Below are positions 51,289 through 59,528 of a stretch of DNA of 64,000 nt, piece by piece. The notes under the pieces were generated by a model that was not told the origin of the DNA, ran no database searches, and saw only the letters and a program-made list of their open reading frames with translations. The stretch is from Emcibacteraceae bacterium (lineage in GTDB: Bacteria; Pseudomonadota; Alphaproteobacteria; Sphingomonadales; Emcibacteraceae). The translations under genes and the position numbers were made by a program. Every line of letters starts with the position of its first letter. Positions within the stretch are counted from its first letter, which is position 1. The stretch is taken from positions 682,001 to 746,000 of the forward strand of contig JAWKXO010000001.1 of the NCBI GenBank assembly GCA_041396985.1, in the 5' to 3' direction.

Positions 51289-53526
51289 ATGACAAAGAAG
51301 AATGCCCCATTCCCTGATGAAACACAAATTCTTGAATTCATCAGGGATAATCCGGGGCGCGCCTCCAAACGCGAAATCACCCGTGCCTTTCAGATTAAGG
51401 GCGATGATAAAATTAAACTGAAAAAATTGCTGCGAAAGATGGCGCTGGATGGCAAGCTTGAAAAACCTCATAAATCCAGGCTTCATATTTCCGGCGATTT
51501 ACCAGCGGTACTTGTCATCGAAATTAATGGAGTTGATGGACAGGGTGACTTAACCGCTCGCCCCCTTGATTGGGACTATCCTGAAGAGCCGCCAAAAATT
51601 TTAATGTTTGCCTATGACAAACGCAATAAACTTGGCCTAAGTGATCGGGCCCTGGTCCGGTTGACCCCAAATAAAAACAAGGGTGAAACAGGTTATGTCG
51701 CGAAGGTCATCCGAAAACTTGAGCAGAAATCGTCCCAGTTAATCGGCGTTTTCCATTCCGATGATGAGAATATTGCCTTTGTTAATCCAACTGATAAAAA
51801 AGATCGCAACAGATATTTAATTGCGAAAAATGACTGGAATGGTGCGACAGACGGCTCGCTGGTGCTGATCGCTTTAAAACCGGGGCGCCAAATATCACGT
51901 CATGCCAAGGCAAAACCGGCAAAAGTGATAAATTGCTTCGGATCAGTTAGTGATGCCAAATCCATCAGCCTGATTGCAATTGTGTCACAAGGGATTGCGA
52001 CAGAATTTCCGGAAGAAGCCCTTAAAGAGGCCGAAAAATCGGAAAACCCCATTTTAGGAAAAAGAGTGGATTTAAGAGATATTCCGCTCATAACTGTTGA
52101 TCCTTCTGATGCCAGAGATCATGACGATGCCATCTGGGCAGAAATGGACACAGATCCAAATAATGAAGGCGGTTGTCACATCATCGTTGCCATTGCAGAC
52201 GTTGCGCACTATGTCAGGCCCGGCTCTGCCCTTGACCGGGAAGCAAGAAAGCGCGGGAATTCAACATATTTCCCGGACCGTGTCGTCCCCATGCTGCCCG
52301 AACAACTTTCAAATGGCCTATGTTCCCTTCATGAAGGGGAAGACCGTTATACAATGGCGGTTCATATCTGGTTTGATAAAAGGGGCAAAAAAATCAAACA
52401 TAAATTTGTCCGCGGCCTGATGAGAAGCTATGCAAGTCTGTCATACGAAGAATTCCAGAACGCCCGGGATGGCATAAACTCTGAACACACCTCAGGTCTT
52501 ATCGACCTCGTGATCAATCCTCTTTATCAGGCGTACGAGGTTTTATTAAAAGGGCGCAACCACCGTGAACCACTGAATATTACGGCGCCTGAAAAAAAGA
52601 TTATATTAGATGATAATGGTGAAGTGATCCGGATTGAAAATAAAGTCAGTCTTGATGCCCATAAACTGATCGAAGAATTCATGATCCAGGCCAATGTCGC
52701 GGCAGCAGAAGAACTGGAACGTAAAAATACCCCATGCATGTACCGTATTCACGAGCAACCCAGTCTGGATAAAATAGAAACGCTTCGGCTTTTCATGGCT
52801 GGACTTGATTATAAATTTTCAAAAGGTCAGGTTATCAAGCCCAAAATTTTTAATAATTTAATTAATATCGTTGCCGGAAGCCCCCATGAAGAAGTCGTCA
52901 ACACCATAATATTAAGAACACAGATGCAGGCAAAATATAGCCCTGAAAATCATGGTCATTTTGGCTTATCCCTGACAAGATACGCCCATTTCACCTCCCC
53001 CATCAGACGATATGCCGATGTTCTTGTTCATAGATCGTTGATCAGGGCTTTAAGATTTGGGGATGACGGATTAAGCCAGTATGATTCTGACAACTTATTT
53101 GAAACAGCCGATCATATCAGTACGACCGAACGTAATTCCATGATTGCAGAGCGTAACTCTACAGAACGATATATTGCACATTATATGAGCCGAAAAATTG
53201 ATGAGGAATTTCAGGGTAAAATTAATGGCGTCCTGAAAGCCGGTCTTTTTATAAGCCTGACAGAAACTGGGGGAGAAGGTTTTATTCCGATCTCGTCCTT
53301 GGTCGGGGACTATTTTCACTATGACAAGGATCATCAGTTAATTGAAGGGGAGCATAGCGGATTAATTTTTCAGCTGGGTGATTCTGTCACTGTTCGACTG
53401 CGCGAAGCGAATCCGATTTCCGGTGGATTAATTTTTGAACTGATTGATGATAGACTTTTAAAAAATGCTGCGTCAAAAAAGACAGGGAAAAACAGCCGAA
53501 GGCCTCGAAAAAGAAAAAGAAAATAA
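51289..53526 (+). CDS. rnr: Ribonuclease R
   Basis: 745 residues. 3'-5' exoribonuclease that degrades structured RNA. N-terminal winged-helix (about 8-65), cold-shock-like domains, the RNB catalytic domain with DPSDARDHDDAIWAE near 270-285 (metal-binding Asp), and a C-terminal S1 domain (about 645-725) with a basic tail. Eight bases after topA, in the usual topA-rnr-rpmG order. Confidence 0.96.
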   Translation: MTKKNAPFPDETQILEFIRDNPGRASKREITRAFQIKGDDKIKLKKLLRKMALDGKLEKPHKSRLHISGDLPAVLVIEINGVDGQGDLTARPLDWDYPEEPPKILMFAYDKRNKLGLSDRALVRLTPNKNKGETGYVAKVIRKLEQKSSQLIGVFHSDDENIAFVNPTDKKDRNRYLIAKNDWNGATDGSLVLIALKPGRQISRHAKAKPAKVINCFGSVSDAKSISLIAIVSQGIATEFPEEALKEAEKSENPILGKRVDLRDIPLITVDPSDARDHDDAIWAEMDTDPNNEGGCHIIVAIADVAHYVRPGSALDREARKRGNSTYFPDRVVPMLPEQLSNGLCSLHEGEDRYTMAVHIWFDKRGKKIKHKFVRGLMRSYASLSYEEFQNARDGINSEHTSGLIDLVINPLYQAYEVLLKGRNHREPLNITAPEKKIILDDNGEVIRIENKVSLDAHKLIEEFMIQANVAAAEELERKNTPCMYRIHEQPSLDKIETLRLFMAGLDYKFSKGQVIKPKIFNNLINIVAGSPHEEVVNTIILRTQMQAKYSPENHGHFGLSLTRYAHFTSPIRRYADVLVHRSLIRALRFGDDGLSQYDSDNLFETADHISTTERNSMIAERNSTERYIAHYMSRKIDEEFQGKINGVLKAGLFISLTETGGEGFIPISSLVGDYFHYDKDHQLIEGEHSGLIFQLGDSVTVRLREANPISGGLIFELIDDRLLKNAASKKTGKNSRRPRKRKRK

Positions 53527-53553
53527 ATTATAAGAAAAAACACAGACTTTTAC

Positions 53554-53581
53554 TTGACTTAAGCCATAATCCCTGTATTTT
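53554..53581 (+). promoter_or_regulatory. rpmG promoter
   Basis: TTGACT (53554-53559), a 16-base spacer and TATTTT (53576-53581), in the 96-base gap after rnr, giving rpmG its own start. The ribosome site CGGAGG is 8 bases before the ATG. Confidence 0.55.
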
Positions 53582-53622
53582 CCGCAAACGTAAATTATCA
53601 ATTTTTTAAACGGAGGCTAGCG

Positions 53623-53790
53623 ATGGCCAAACCAGCAAGCGTTAAAATTAAACTTGTCAGCACTGCGGACACAGGTTTTTATTATGTAACAAAGAAAAAC
53701 CCACGCAATATTACCGAAAAAATGGTAATGCGCAAATATGACCCGGTTGCACGCAAGCATGTCGAATTTAAAGAAGCAAAAATTAAATAA
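53623..53790 (+). CDS. rpmG: 50S ribosomal protein L33
   Basis: 55 residues: begins MAKPASVKIKLVST and ends EAKIK. It has the normal L33 length and central TGFYYVTKKNPRN stretch. The zinc Cys pairs of other L33 forms are absent (a Cys-free type, as in many proteobacteria). Strong CGGAGG ribosome site. Followed by a terminator. Confidence 0.95.
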   Translation: MAKPASVKIKLVSTADTGFYYVTKKNPRNITEKMVMRKYDPVARKHVEFKEAKIK

Positions 53791-53825
53791 TTTTACTCTT
53801 AATCGACCTAACTAAAATAAAGAAT

Positions 53826-53850
53826 GGCTGCTATTTAAGCGGCCTTTTTT
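53826..53850 (+). terminator. Rho-independent terminator of rpmG
   Basis: A 7-bp stem (GGCTGCT with AGCGGCC, one G-T pair) around loop ATTTA at 53826-53844, followed by TTTTTT at 53845-53850. Confidence 0.8.
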
Positions 53851-53855
53851 ATAGA

Positions 53856-55244
53856 TTACACTTCATCAAGACAGGAAAGGCCACACACTTTGTTTCGGCC
53901 GGTTTCTTTAGCCTTGTATAGCCCTTTATCAGCTTCTGCGAACAGTTTTTCTTTCGTGTTACAGCTTTCACTGACTATTGAGACACCGATACTGACTGTA
54001 ACGTTAATTGGATGATCAGAGCCAGAAATTCGGAAAGGTTCATCACTAATGGTTTTTCGTAGTCGTTCTGCGATAAATAGTGCAAACCCCGCATCTGTTT
54101 CCGGCATAACAACAACAAACTCTTCGCCCCCATATCTGGCAGCAAGATCTATACTGCGGATATTACTTGAAATCCGTTTAGAAAATTCTTCCAAAACTTC
54201 ATCACCGGATGCATGGCCATATGTGTCATTAATTTTCTTAAAATGGTCAATATCCAGCATAAGAAGGGAAACATTCGTCTGTTTGTCATTCGCCACAGAG
54301 AAAATATTTTCAAGATGAGTATCCAAAAAATGGCGATTATAAAGATTTGTGACGGCATCTGTCACGGCCATTTCCATATTCTTTTTCATTTTCCCGCGCA
54401 GATAATCTGCATATCTCTTGTGCCTGATTTGCGACTTAACACGCGCAACAAGTTCATTTCCGTCAATTGGTCTGGTCACATAATCTGTAACACCAAGTTC
54501 CATTGCCTGTATTAAATTCTTATTATCCCCATCATCGATCAGGACAAGTATGGGCGTATGCCTTGTTACCTCTGCTGAGCGTAAAGACGAACAAAGTCTA
54601 AGACCGTCTGCCTCCCTTAAACTCAAGCTAATAATAAACAGATCATATTGTTCCAGATTCTGGGTTACAATTTTTCCACCACTAACATTATCCAAATCTA
54701 TGGATCCTACAGTATTTTCAAGATAACTGATGATCCTGTTGGCAACTCTTTCATAATCTTCAATGAGTAATATTTTTGAATCGTCAAATTTAAGTGGGGT
54801 ATTAATATCATTCGTTCCAACACTGCCAAATGCAGCACCGGTTGAATTTCTCATTCGGAGCTCATCCATCAAAACTTTCAGACGGACAAGTGATTTTACA
54901 CGGGCAAACAGGGGCAGATCCTGAATTGGTTTGGTCAGAAAATCATCTGCTCCTGCTTCAAGGCCCATCACCCTGTCTTTAGGCTGGTCGAGTGCCGTTA
55001 CCATTATGATCGGTATATGGGCAACAGCCGGATTTTGCTTTACCCGACGACAGACTTCAAAGCCATCCATCCCTGGCATCATAACATCTAGCAAAATAAT
55101 ATCAGGCTGTTCTTTCTCTATAATTTCCAGTGCGTCCAAACCGTTCATAGCCGTAAGTACATCAAAATATTCACTGCGAAGCTTCGCCTCAAGCAGCTTC
55201 ACGTTGTGAAGTACATCATCAACTACTAGAACTCTGGCCGTCAT
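53856..55244 (-). CDS. pleD: PleD-type response regulator diguanylate cyclase
   Basis: 462 residues. Receiver 1 (about 3-120) keeps the phospho-acceptor Asp53. Receiver 2 (about 157-272) has Ser206 where the acceptor Asp belongs and is an adaptor, as in Caulobacter PleD. C-terminal GGDEF domain with GGEEF (372-376) and the inhibitory c-di-GMP site RSID (363-366) five residues ahead. Makes c-di-GMP on phosphorylation and links the cell cycle to surface behaviour. 9 bases after divK in one operon. Confidence 0.95.
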   Translation of the reverse strand: MTARVLVVDDVLHNVKLLEAKLRSEYFDVLTAMNGLDALEIIEKEQPDIILLDVMMPGMDGFEVCRRVKQNPAVAHIPIIMVTALDQPKDRVMGLEAGADDFLTKPIQDLPLFARVKSLVRLKVLMDELRMRNSTGAAFGSVGTNDINTPLKFDDSKILLIEDYERVANRIISYLENTVGSIDLDNVSGGKIVTQNLEQYDLFIISLSLREADGLRLCSSLRSAEVTRHTPILVLIDDGDNKNLIQAMELGVTDYVTRPIDGNELVARVKSQIRHKRYADYLRGKMKKNMEMAVTDAVTNLYNRHFLDTHLENIFSVANDKQTNVSLLMLDIDHFKKINDTYGHASGDEVLEEFSKRISSNIRSIDLAARYGGEEFVVVMPETDAGFALFIAERLRKTISDEPFRISGSDHPINVTVSIGVSIVSESCNTKEKLFAEADKGLYKAKETGRNKVCGLSCLDEV

Positions 55245-55253
55245 ATTAAGAAA

Positions 55254-55619
55254 TTATCCTACGAATTTTCTTACTGTTTCGATAAAGTGACTAACGGAAA
55301 TTGGCTTCGCTATATACGCTTCACATCCACCTTCCCTGATTTTTTCCTCATCCCCCTTCATGGCAAATGCTGTAACGGCAATGACAGGTATGGATTTTAG
55401 TTCATCATCCTCTTTAATCCATTTGGTCACTTCAAGACCGGAAACCTCCGGAAGCTGGATATCCATCAAAATAAGGTCCGGTTTTTCGTTTCTCGCGAGT
55501 TCCAGCGCCTTCATGCCTTCCTGTGTCTGTACTGTCTCATAGCCATGAGCATCCAGTAAGTCACAGAAGAGCTTCATATTTAGGTCATTATCTTCAACAA
55601 CGAGTATTTTCTTTGGCAT
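55254..55619 (-). CDS. divK: Single-domain response regulator DivK
   Basis: 121 residues, a receiver domain only, with acceptor Asp53 in LMDIQLP, acidic Glu9-Asp10-Asn11-Asp12, and the conserved Thr and Lys (TAFA, KPIS). In Caulobacter DivK relays polar kinase signals (PleC/DivJ) to CckA-CtrA control. Pairing with pleD is the conserved arrangement. Confidence 0.94.
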   Translation of the reverse strand: MPKKILVVEDNDLNMKLFCDLLDAHGYETVQTQEGMKALELARNEKPDLILMDIQLPEVSGLEVTKWIKEDDELKSIPVIAVTAFAMKGDEEKIREGGCEAYIAKPISVSHFIETVRKFVG

Positions 55620-55802
55620 AAATGATCTCTTATTTTGTTTTAATTTATGGAATGTGTCCTTCCACTGCTCATAATCCCTTATTTGTTGTATCTTAAGGAT
55701 ATGAAAAAGCGGTTAATTTTTATATATATGTAGCAATATCTTTTTTTGAGAAGAATTGATATAGTAAATACCCATTTTTTTATAATTAACGATTTCAGAA
55801 GC

Positions 55803-56084
55803 ATGGATAAAGATAGAGCCGAAATTATTGCCATTAACTGCCTCTCGTTCATTGCTGCCGATGAAAAATATCTTGCCGGCTATCTGAACTTAACGGGTAC
55901 TGATATTTACCAGCTCAAAAAAAACACTGAAAATCCTGATGAAATGCCCTCAATTTTGGGAAGTGTCCTCGACTATCTGATGCAAAATGAAAAATATCTA
56001 CTTGAATTCTCCGAAGTTTACGAAGTTGACCCAACAGACATTCAAAAAGCACGCAGGTTATTCCCGGGGGCAGATTTGTTTTAA
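55803..56084 (+). CDS. DUF3572 family protein
   Basis: 93 residues from the ATG at 55803 (MDKDRAE), the typical start; the longer frame to 55746 adds an unrelated tail. Helical, with LSFIAADEKYLAGYLNLTGTD and repeated acidic stretches. The family is known from alphaproteobacteria next to divK or dinB and its function is unknown. Divergent from divK; two bases before dinB. Confidence 0.8.
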   Translation: MDKDRAEIIAINCLSFIAADEKYLAGYLNLTGTDIYQLKKNTENPDEMPSILGSVLDYLMQNEKYLLEFSEVYEVDPTDIQKARRLFPGADLF

Positions 56085-56086
56085 AA

Positions 56087-57370
56087 ATGGACAATACCGG
56101 CACCAATTCAATTTCCTGCTTTTGCCGCGATTGCCTGAGCGATATTTCCATTGATGCCAAGATCACCAAATGTCCAAAATGTTCAAGCCCACGACTTATC
56201 ACCCATTCCGAACTTCATAATTTAACAATTGCCCACATAGACTGCGATGCATTTTATGCCAGCATTGAAAAAAGGGACGATCCTACTCTCAGCGCCAAAC
56301 CGCTGATTATCGGTGGTGGCAAAAGAGGAGTCGTTTCAACATGCTGTTACATAGCCAGGACATATGGGGTAAAATCCGCGATGCCAATGTTTCAGGCAAA
56401 GAAACTCTGTCCAAACGCCATTATACTCCCCCCTAATATGAAGAAATATTCAGATGTAAGCCGTCAGGTCAGGGAAATATTTGATGAACTTACTCCTGCC
56501 ATTGAGCCGATTTCCATTGATGAAGCATTTCTAGATCTTGGCGGAACTGAGAAACTTCATGGCCTGTCCGCTGCAAAATTATTAAGCAGAACAGCAACCA
56601 GAATAGCAGATGAAATTGGCATCACTGTTTCGGTCGGGCTCAGTTATAATAAATTTCTGGCTAAACTTGCTTCCGATCTTGATAAGCCGAGCGGCTTTTC
56701 AGTTATTGGCAGAAGGGAGGCAAAATCATTTCTTGCCAAACAGCCGATAAGTAAAATTTGGGGCGTTGGTAAGGTGCTAAATAATAAAATGAATCGTGCG
56801 GGTATCAGCCAGATTGGTCAGTTACAAAATATGGATCTGAAAAAACTGATAAATGACTATGGGGCGATGGGAGAACGGCTTTATTATTTTTCTAGGGGGG
56901 AAGATACAAGAACTGTAACCCCATCGCAAAAAATCAAAAGCGTTTCAAATGAGACAACGCTTGAAAAGGATATTTCTGACTATGATATACTTAAAAAATA
57001 TCTGTGGTCACTTTGTGAAAAACTCTCCGCACGACTGAAAAACCAGCATTTATCAGCAAAAACAATTCATCTGAAATTAAAAACAGCCAATTTCAGAACA
57101 GTCAGCCGCTCAGTAACGCTGGATGTTCCGACGCAAATGGCAGAAATTCTTTATACACATGGGAAATATTTGTTAAAGCCTGAATGTAACGGGCTTGAAT
57201 ACAGACTGATCGGAATTGGTGTTTCCAACTTTGCCAATGAAGAATTTTCCGATCTTCCGGACCTCCTTGATCCAGCTAAGGAAAATAAAATTAAAACCGA
57301 ACGCGCCATTGATAAAATAAGGCAGCGTTTTGGCAATGATATTATTAACAAAGGCCGTAAGTTTACCTGA
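56087..57370 (+). CDS. dinB: DNA polymerase IV (Y family), with N-terminal Cys cluster
   Basis: 427 residues. Low-fidelity translesion polymerase. Catalytic acidic residues in HIDCDAFYASIE (about 50-61) and SIDEAFLDLGG (about 143-153), then helix-hairpin-helix thumb and little-finger regions to about 390. The first ~45 residues hold five Cys (CFCRDC, CPKC), like a zinc ribbon, known in several alphaproteobacterial members. No beta-clamp motif was checked at the C-terminus. Confidence 0.92.
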   Translation: MDNTGTNSISCFCRDCLSDISIDAKITKCPKCSSPRLITHSELHNLTIAHIDCDAFYASIEKRDDPTLSAKPLIIGGGKRGVVSTCCYIARTYGVKSAMPMFQAKKLCPNAIILPPNMKKYSDVSRQVREIFDELTPAIEPISIDEAFLDLGGTEKLHGLSAAKLLSRTATRIADEIGITVSVGLSYNKFLAKLASDLDKPSGFSVIGRREAKSFLAKQPISKIWGVGKVLNNKMNRAGISQIGQLQNMDLKKLINDYGAMGERLYYFSRGEDTRTVTPSQKIKSVSNETTLEKDISDYDILKKYLWSLCEKLSARLKNQHLSAKTIHLKLKTANFRTVSRSVTLDVPTQMAEILYTHGKYLLKPECNGLEYRLIGIGVSNFANEEFSDLPDLLDPAKENKIKTERAIDKIRQRFGNDIINKGRKFT

Positions 57371-57497
57371 TACCATTTACCATTCATTTACCATGTTTCA
57401 GATTATTTTGCCCGGCAAAGGCAGGCAAGAATTTCCACTATTATTAAATCATCAGGAAATTTGACATTTTATCTTTATATTTCAATATGTTACATCG

Positions 57498-57513
57498 TGG
57501 CATAAATTTTGCT
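57498..57513 (+). promoter_or_regulatory. Sigma-54 (RpoN) type promoter of the GGDEF gene
   Basis: TGGCATAAATTTTGCT fits the consensus TGGCAYRNNNNTTGCW at every fixed position, with GG and GC 10 bases apart. It starts 55 bases before the GGDEF start codon, placing transcription near 57524. The ribosome site AAAGGACG precedes the ATG. Confidence 0.75.
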
Positions 57514-57552
57514 TCATAGTGAATAAGTTAGTTTATTAATAAAGGACGTAAC

Positions 57553-58263
57553 ATGAATATATTGACTTATAAACAGGGCTATCAGCTTGAGCATTCAACA
57601 TTTAAGGTAAGCGAAAAAGCATCAGAACTGATCAAAAAATTTCATCAGTCTGCTGACGGACTGACTTTAAAAAACTGGAAAGCACTTTCTGAAATCCTTG
57701 ATTATGCCGCAGCGGCAGAACAAACAATTGCCGAGCAAAAACAATATATTTCAAATCTTGAATCTATGGCGGCCACGGACCTTCTGACCGGTCTTTTAAA
57801 CCGACACGGTTTTGAAAATGAAATTAGTCATGCTATTGCCAGAGCGAAAAGATATGGGGAAAAAAGTCTATTTGCCTATATCGATCTGGACCGCTTTAAA
57901 TCAATTAATGACACATTTGGACATAATACAGGCGATATTATGCTGAAGCAGGTTAGTGAAGTACTAAATGTATCAATCCGCCAAACCGATTATGCGGCTC
58001 GTCTGGCAGGTGATGAATTTGGCTTATTACTGACCAATTGTGACATTAAAAAGGGTAAGGAACGAGTGGGTCATATTCGACATAATTTAAGAAAAATTAC
58101 TGTAAATCATAACGGAGAAAAGATTCAGACATCCGCTAGTATAGGTTTTTCAGTAATTGATGAAACAAGTATGCTTGAAGACGTCCTGGAAAAAGCTGAC
58201 AAGGCTATGTATTTAAATAAGCGCAAACGCCGTCAAAGTCAGAATAAATATCGGATAAGTTAA
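57553..58263 (+). CDS. GGDEF-domain diguanylate cyclase (AGDEF variant)
   Basis: 236 residues. A short N-terminal helical region (about 20-75, coiled coil-like, AAAAEQTIAEQKQYISNLESM) is followed by the GGDEF domain. The signature is AGDEF (152-156), a variant known in active cyclases, and the c-di-GMP inhibitory site RQTD (143-146) is five residues ahead. It has no membrane segment or receiver, so the input signal is unknown. It has a sigma-54 type promoter. Confidence 0.92.
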   Translation: MNILTYKQGYQLEHSTFKVSEKASELIKKFHQSADGLTLKNWKALSEILDYAAAAEQTIAEQKQYISNLESMAATDLLTGLLNRHGFENEISHAIARAKRYGEKSLFAYIDLDRFKSINDTFGHNTGDIMLKQVSEVLNVSIRQTDYAARLAGDEFGLLLTNCDIKKGKERVGHIRHNLRKITVNHNGEKIQTSASIGFSVIDETSMLEDVLEKADKAMYLNKRKRRQSQNKYRIS

Positions 58264-58337
58264 ATCAATCTCCTTTTCTTATGGGTCAAAAAGTCGTAGT
58301 CTCTTGTCAATATTACTAATTAAATGTCGGAGAGATT

Positions 58338-58808
58338 ATGAGCACTTCACCAAAAGAAAATTTAGAAAAACTGGGGATTACTTTACCAACGCCCGTGGCT
58401 CCTGTTGCAAATTATGTAACATTCGTACAGGCAGGAAACCTGCTTTCTGTTTCAGGACAATTGCCACTTGATGGAAATGGCAAACTTCCCTATGTGGGAA
58501 AAGTCGGCCAGGAAGTAACAGCAGAAGATGCGGCAAAAGCCGCCCGTTTATGTGCCATAAATATTATATCTCAGATTAATGCTGCTGTTGGTGGTGATTT
58601 AAACAGAGTTAAGCGTATTGTAAAATTAGGTGGTTTCGTAAATTGCACTGACAGTTTCCCAGGTCAGCCAGCTATTATTAACGGCGCATCAGACCTTATG
58701 GTGGAAGTGTTCGGTGATAAGGGAAAACATTCCCGCTCCGCCGTTGGCACCAATGCCCTTCCGCTTAACGTCCCGGTTGAAATTGATGCGCTTGTCGAAA
58801 TTTCATGA
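58338..58808 (+). CDS. RidA-like (YjgF/UK114 superfamily) protein lacking the deaminase arginine
   Basis: 156 residues, the longer form of the family. Conserved SGQLPL, GGDLNRVKRIVKL and RSAVGTNALPL stretches. In E. coli RidA the imine-deaminase Arg105 lies in the segment that here reads TNALP (138-142), so the Arg is absent. A role as a 2-aminoacrylate deaminase is thus not supported; ligand binding only is possible. Good ribosome site GGAGAG. Stop overlaps the GDPD start (ATGA). Confidence 0.82.
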   Translation: MSTSPKENLEKLGITLPTPVAPVANYVTFVQAGNLLSVSGQLPLDGNGKLPYVGKVGQEVTAEDAAKAARLCAINIISQINAAVGGDLNRVKRIVKLGGFVNCTDSFPGQPAIINGASDLMVEVFGDKGKHSRSAVGTNALPLNVPVEIDALVEIS

Positions 58809-59524
58809 CGGAAAGCTGGCTCGCAAAAACATCATATGCCCATAGAGGACTCCATGGCTCTAGGACCGGTTATGTGGAAAATAGTTTATCTGCATTTAAA
58901 GAAGCAGCAGAACGGGGGTTTGGAATAGAACTCGATGTGCTGCTCAGCCGTGATAATATTGCCATGGTGTTCCATGATACTGAATTAGGCCGATTGACAA
59001 CCCATGCCGGGAACACCATTGACTATAGCGCGGATGAGCTTTCAAAAATTAAGTTATCCAATAGCAATGATATCATTCTAACATTACAGTATGTGCTTTC
59101 GCAAATTGGTGCCAAAACCCGAATTCTAATTGAAATAAAAGGTGATCAGGGACATTTTCATGAAATAGCCGAAGCCGTCTGGAACGATATCAAATTCTAC
59201 CCTGATGACATTGCCATTATGTCTTTTTATCCCGAAATTATAAAATATTTTAAGGCCTATTATCCCGGTGTCCCAAGAGGATTGGTAGCAACAACGATTG
59301 ATGATGGGGAATTGCCAAAAGAGTATTTAAACCCAGACAAACAATTACGTCTGATTAAAAGCCTGGACGTTGACTTTATTGCCTACGATATACGTATCCT
59401 GCCCAATAAAGTGACCCGTTATTGTCGGGAACATAATATTCCTGTTCTCACATGGACGGTTAGATCCGAAGAAGAGCGTATCAAGGCAAAAGACAATACG
59501 GACAATATCATTTTTGAATTATAG
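58805..59524 (+). CDS. ugpQ: Glycerophosphodiester phosphodiesterase
   Basis: 239 residues, cytoplasmic (no signal). Cleaves glycerophosphodiesters to glycerol-3-phosphate and an alcohol. The GDPD catalytic pattern is visible: HRG near 13-15, Glu-Asn in VENS near 24-27, and Glu-x-Asp (IELD) near 43-46, then a His (FHDTEL). Translationally coupled to the RidA-like gene before it and to the next gene. Confidence 0.88.
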   Translation: MTESWLAKTSYAHRGLHGSRTGYVENSLSAFKEAAERGFGIELDVLLSRDNIAMVFHDTELGRLTTHAGNTIDYSADELSKIKLSNSNDIILTLQYVLSQIGAKTRILIEIKGDQGHFHEIAEAVWNDIKFYPDDIAIMSFYPEIIKYFKAYYPGVPRGLVATTIDDGELPKEYLNPDKQLRLIKSLDVDFIAYDIRILPNKVTRYCREHNIPVLTWTVRSEEERIKAKDNTDNIIFEL

Positions 59525-59528
59525 CCAG

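Noticed and set aside
50801..51325. 174-codon open frame on the minus strand over the 3' end of topA
   Set aside because: The sequence is a Phe-rich mirror of the Lys-rich TopA tail and is not protein-like.
55620..55802. CtrA box (TTAA-N7-TTAA) upstream of divK
   Set aside because: TTAA elements occur in this interval, but none has the required 7-base spacing.
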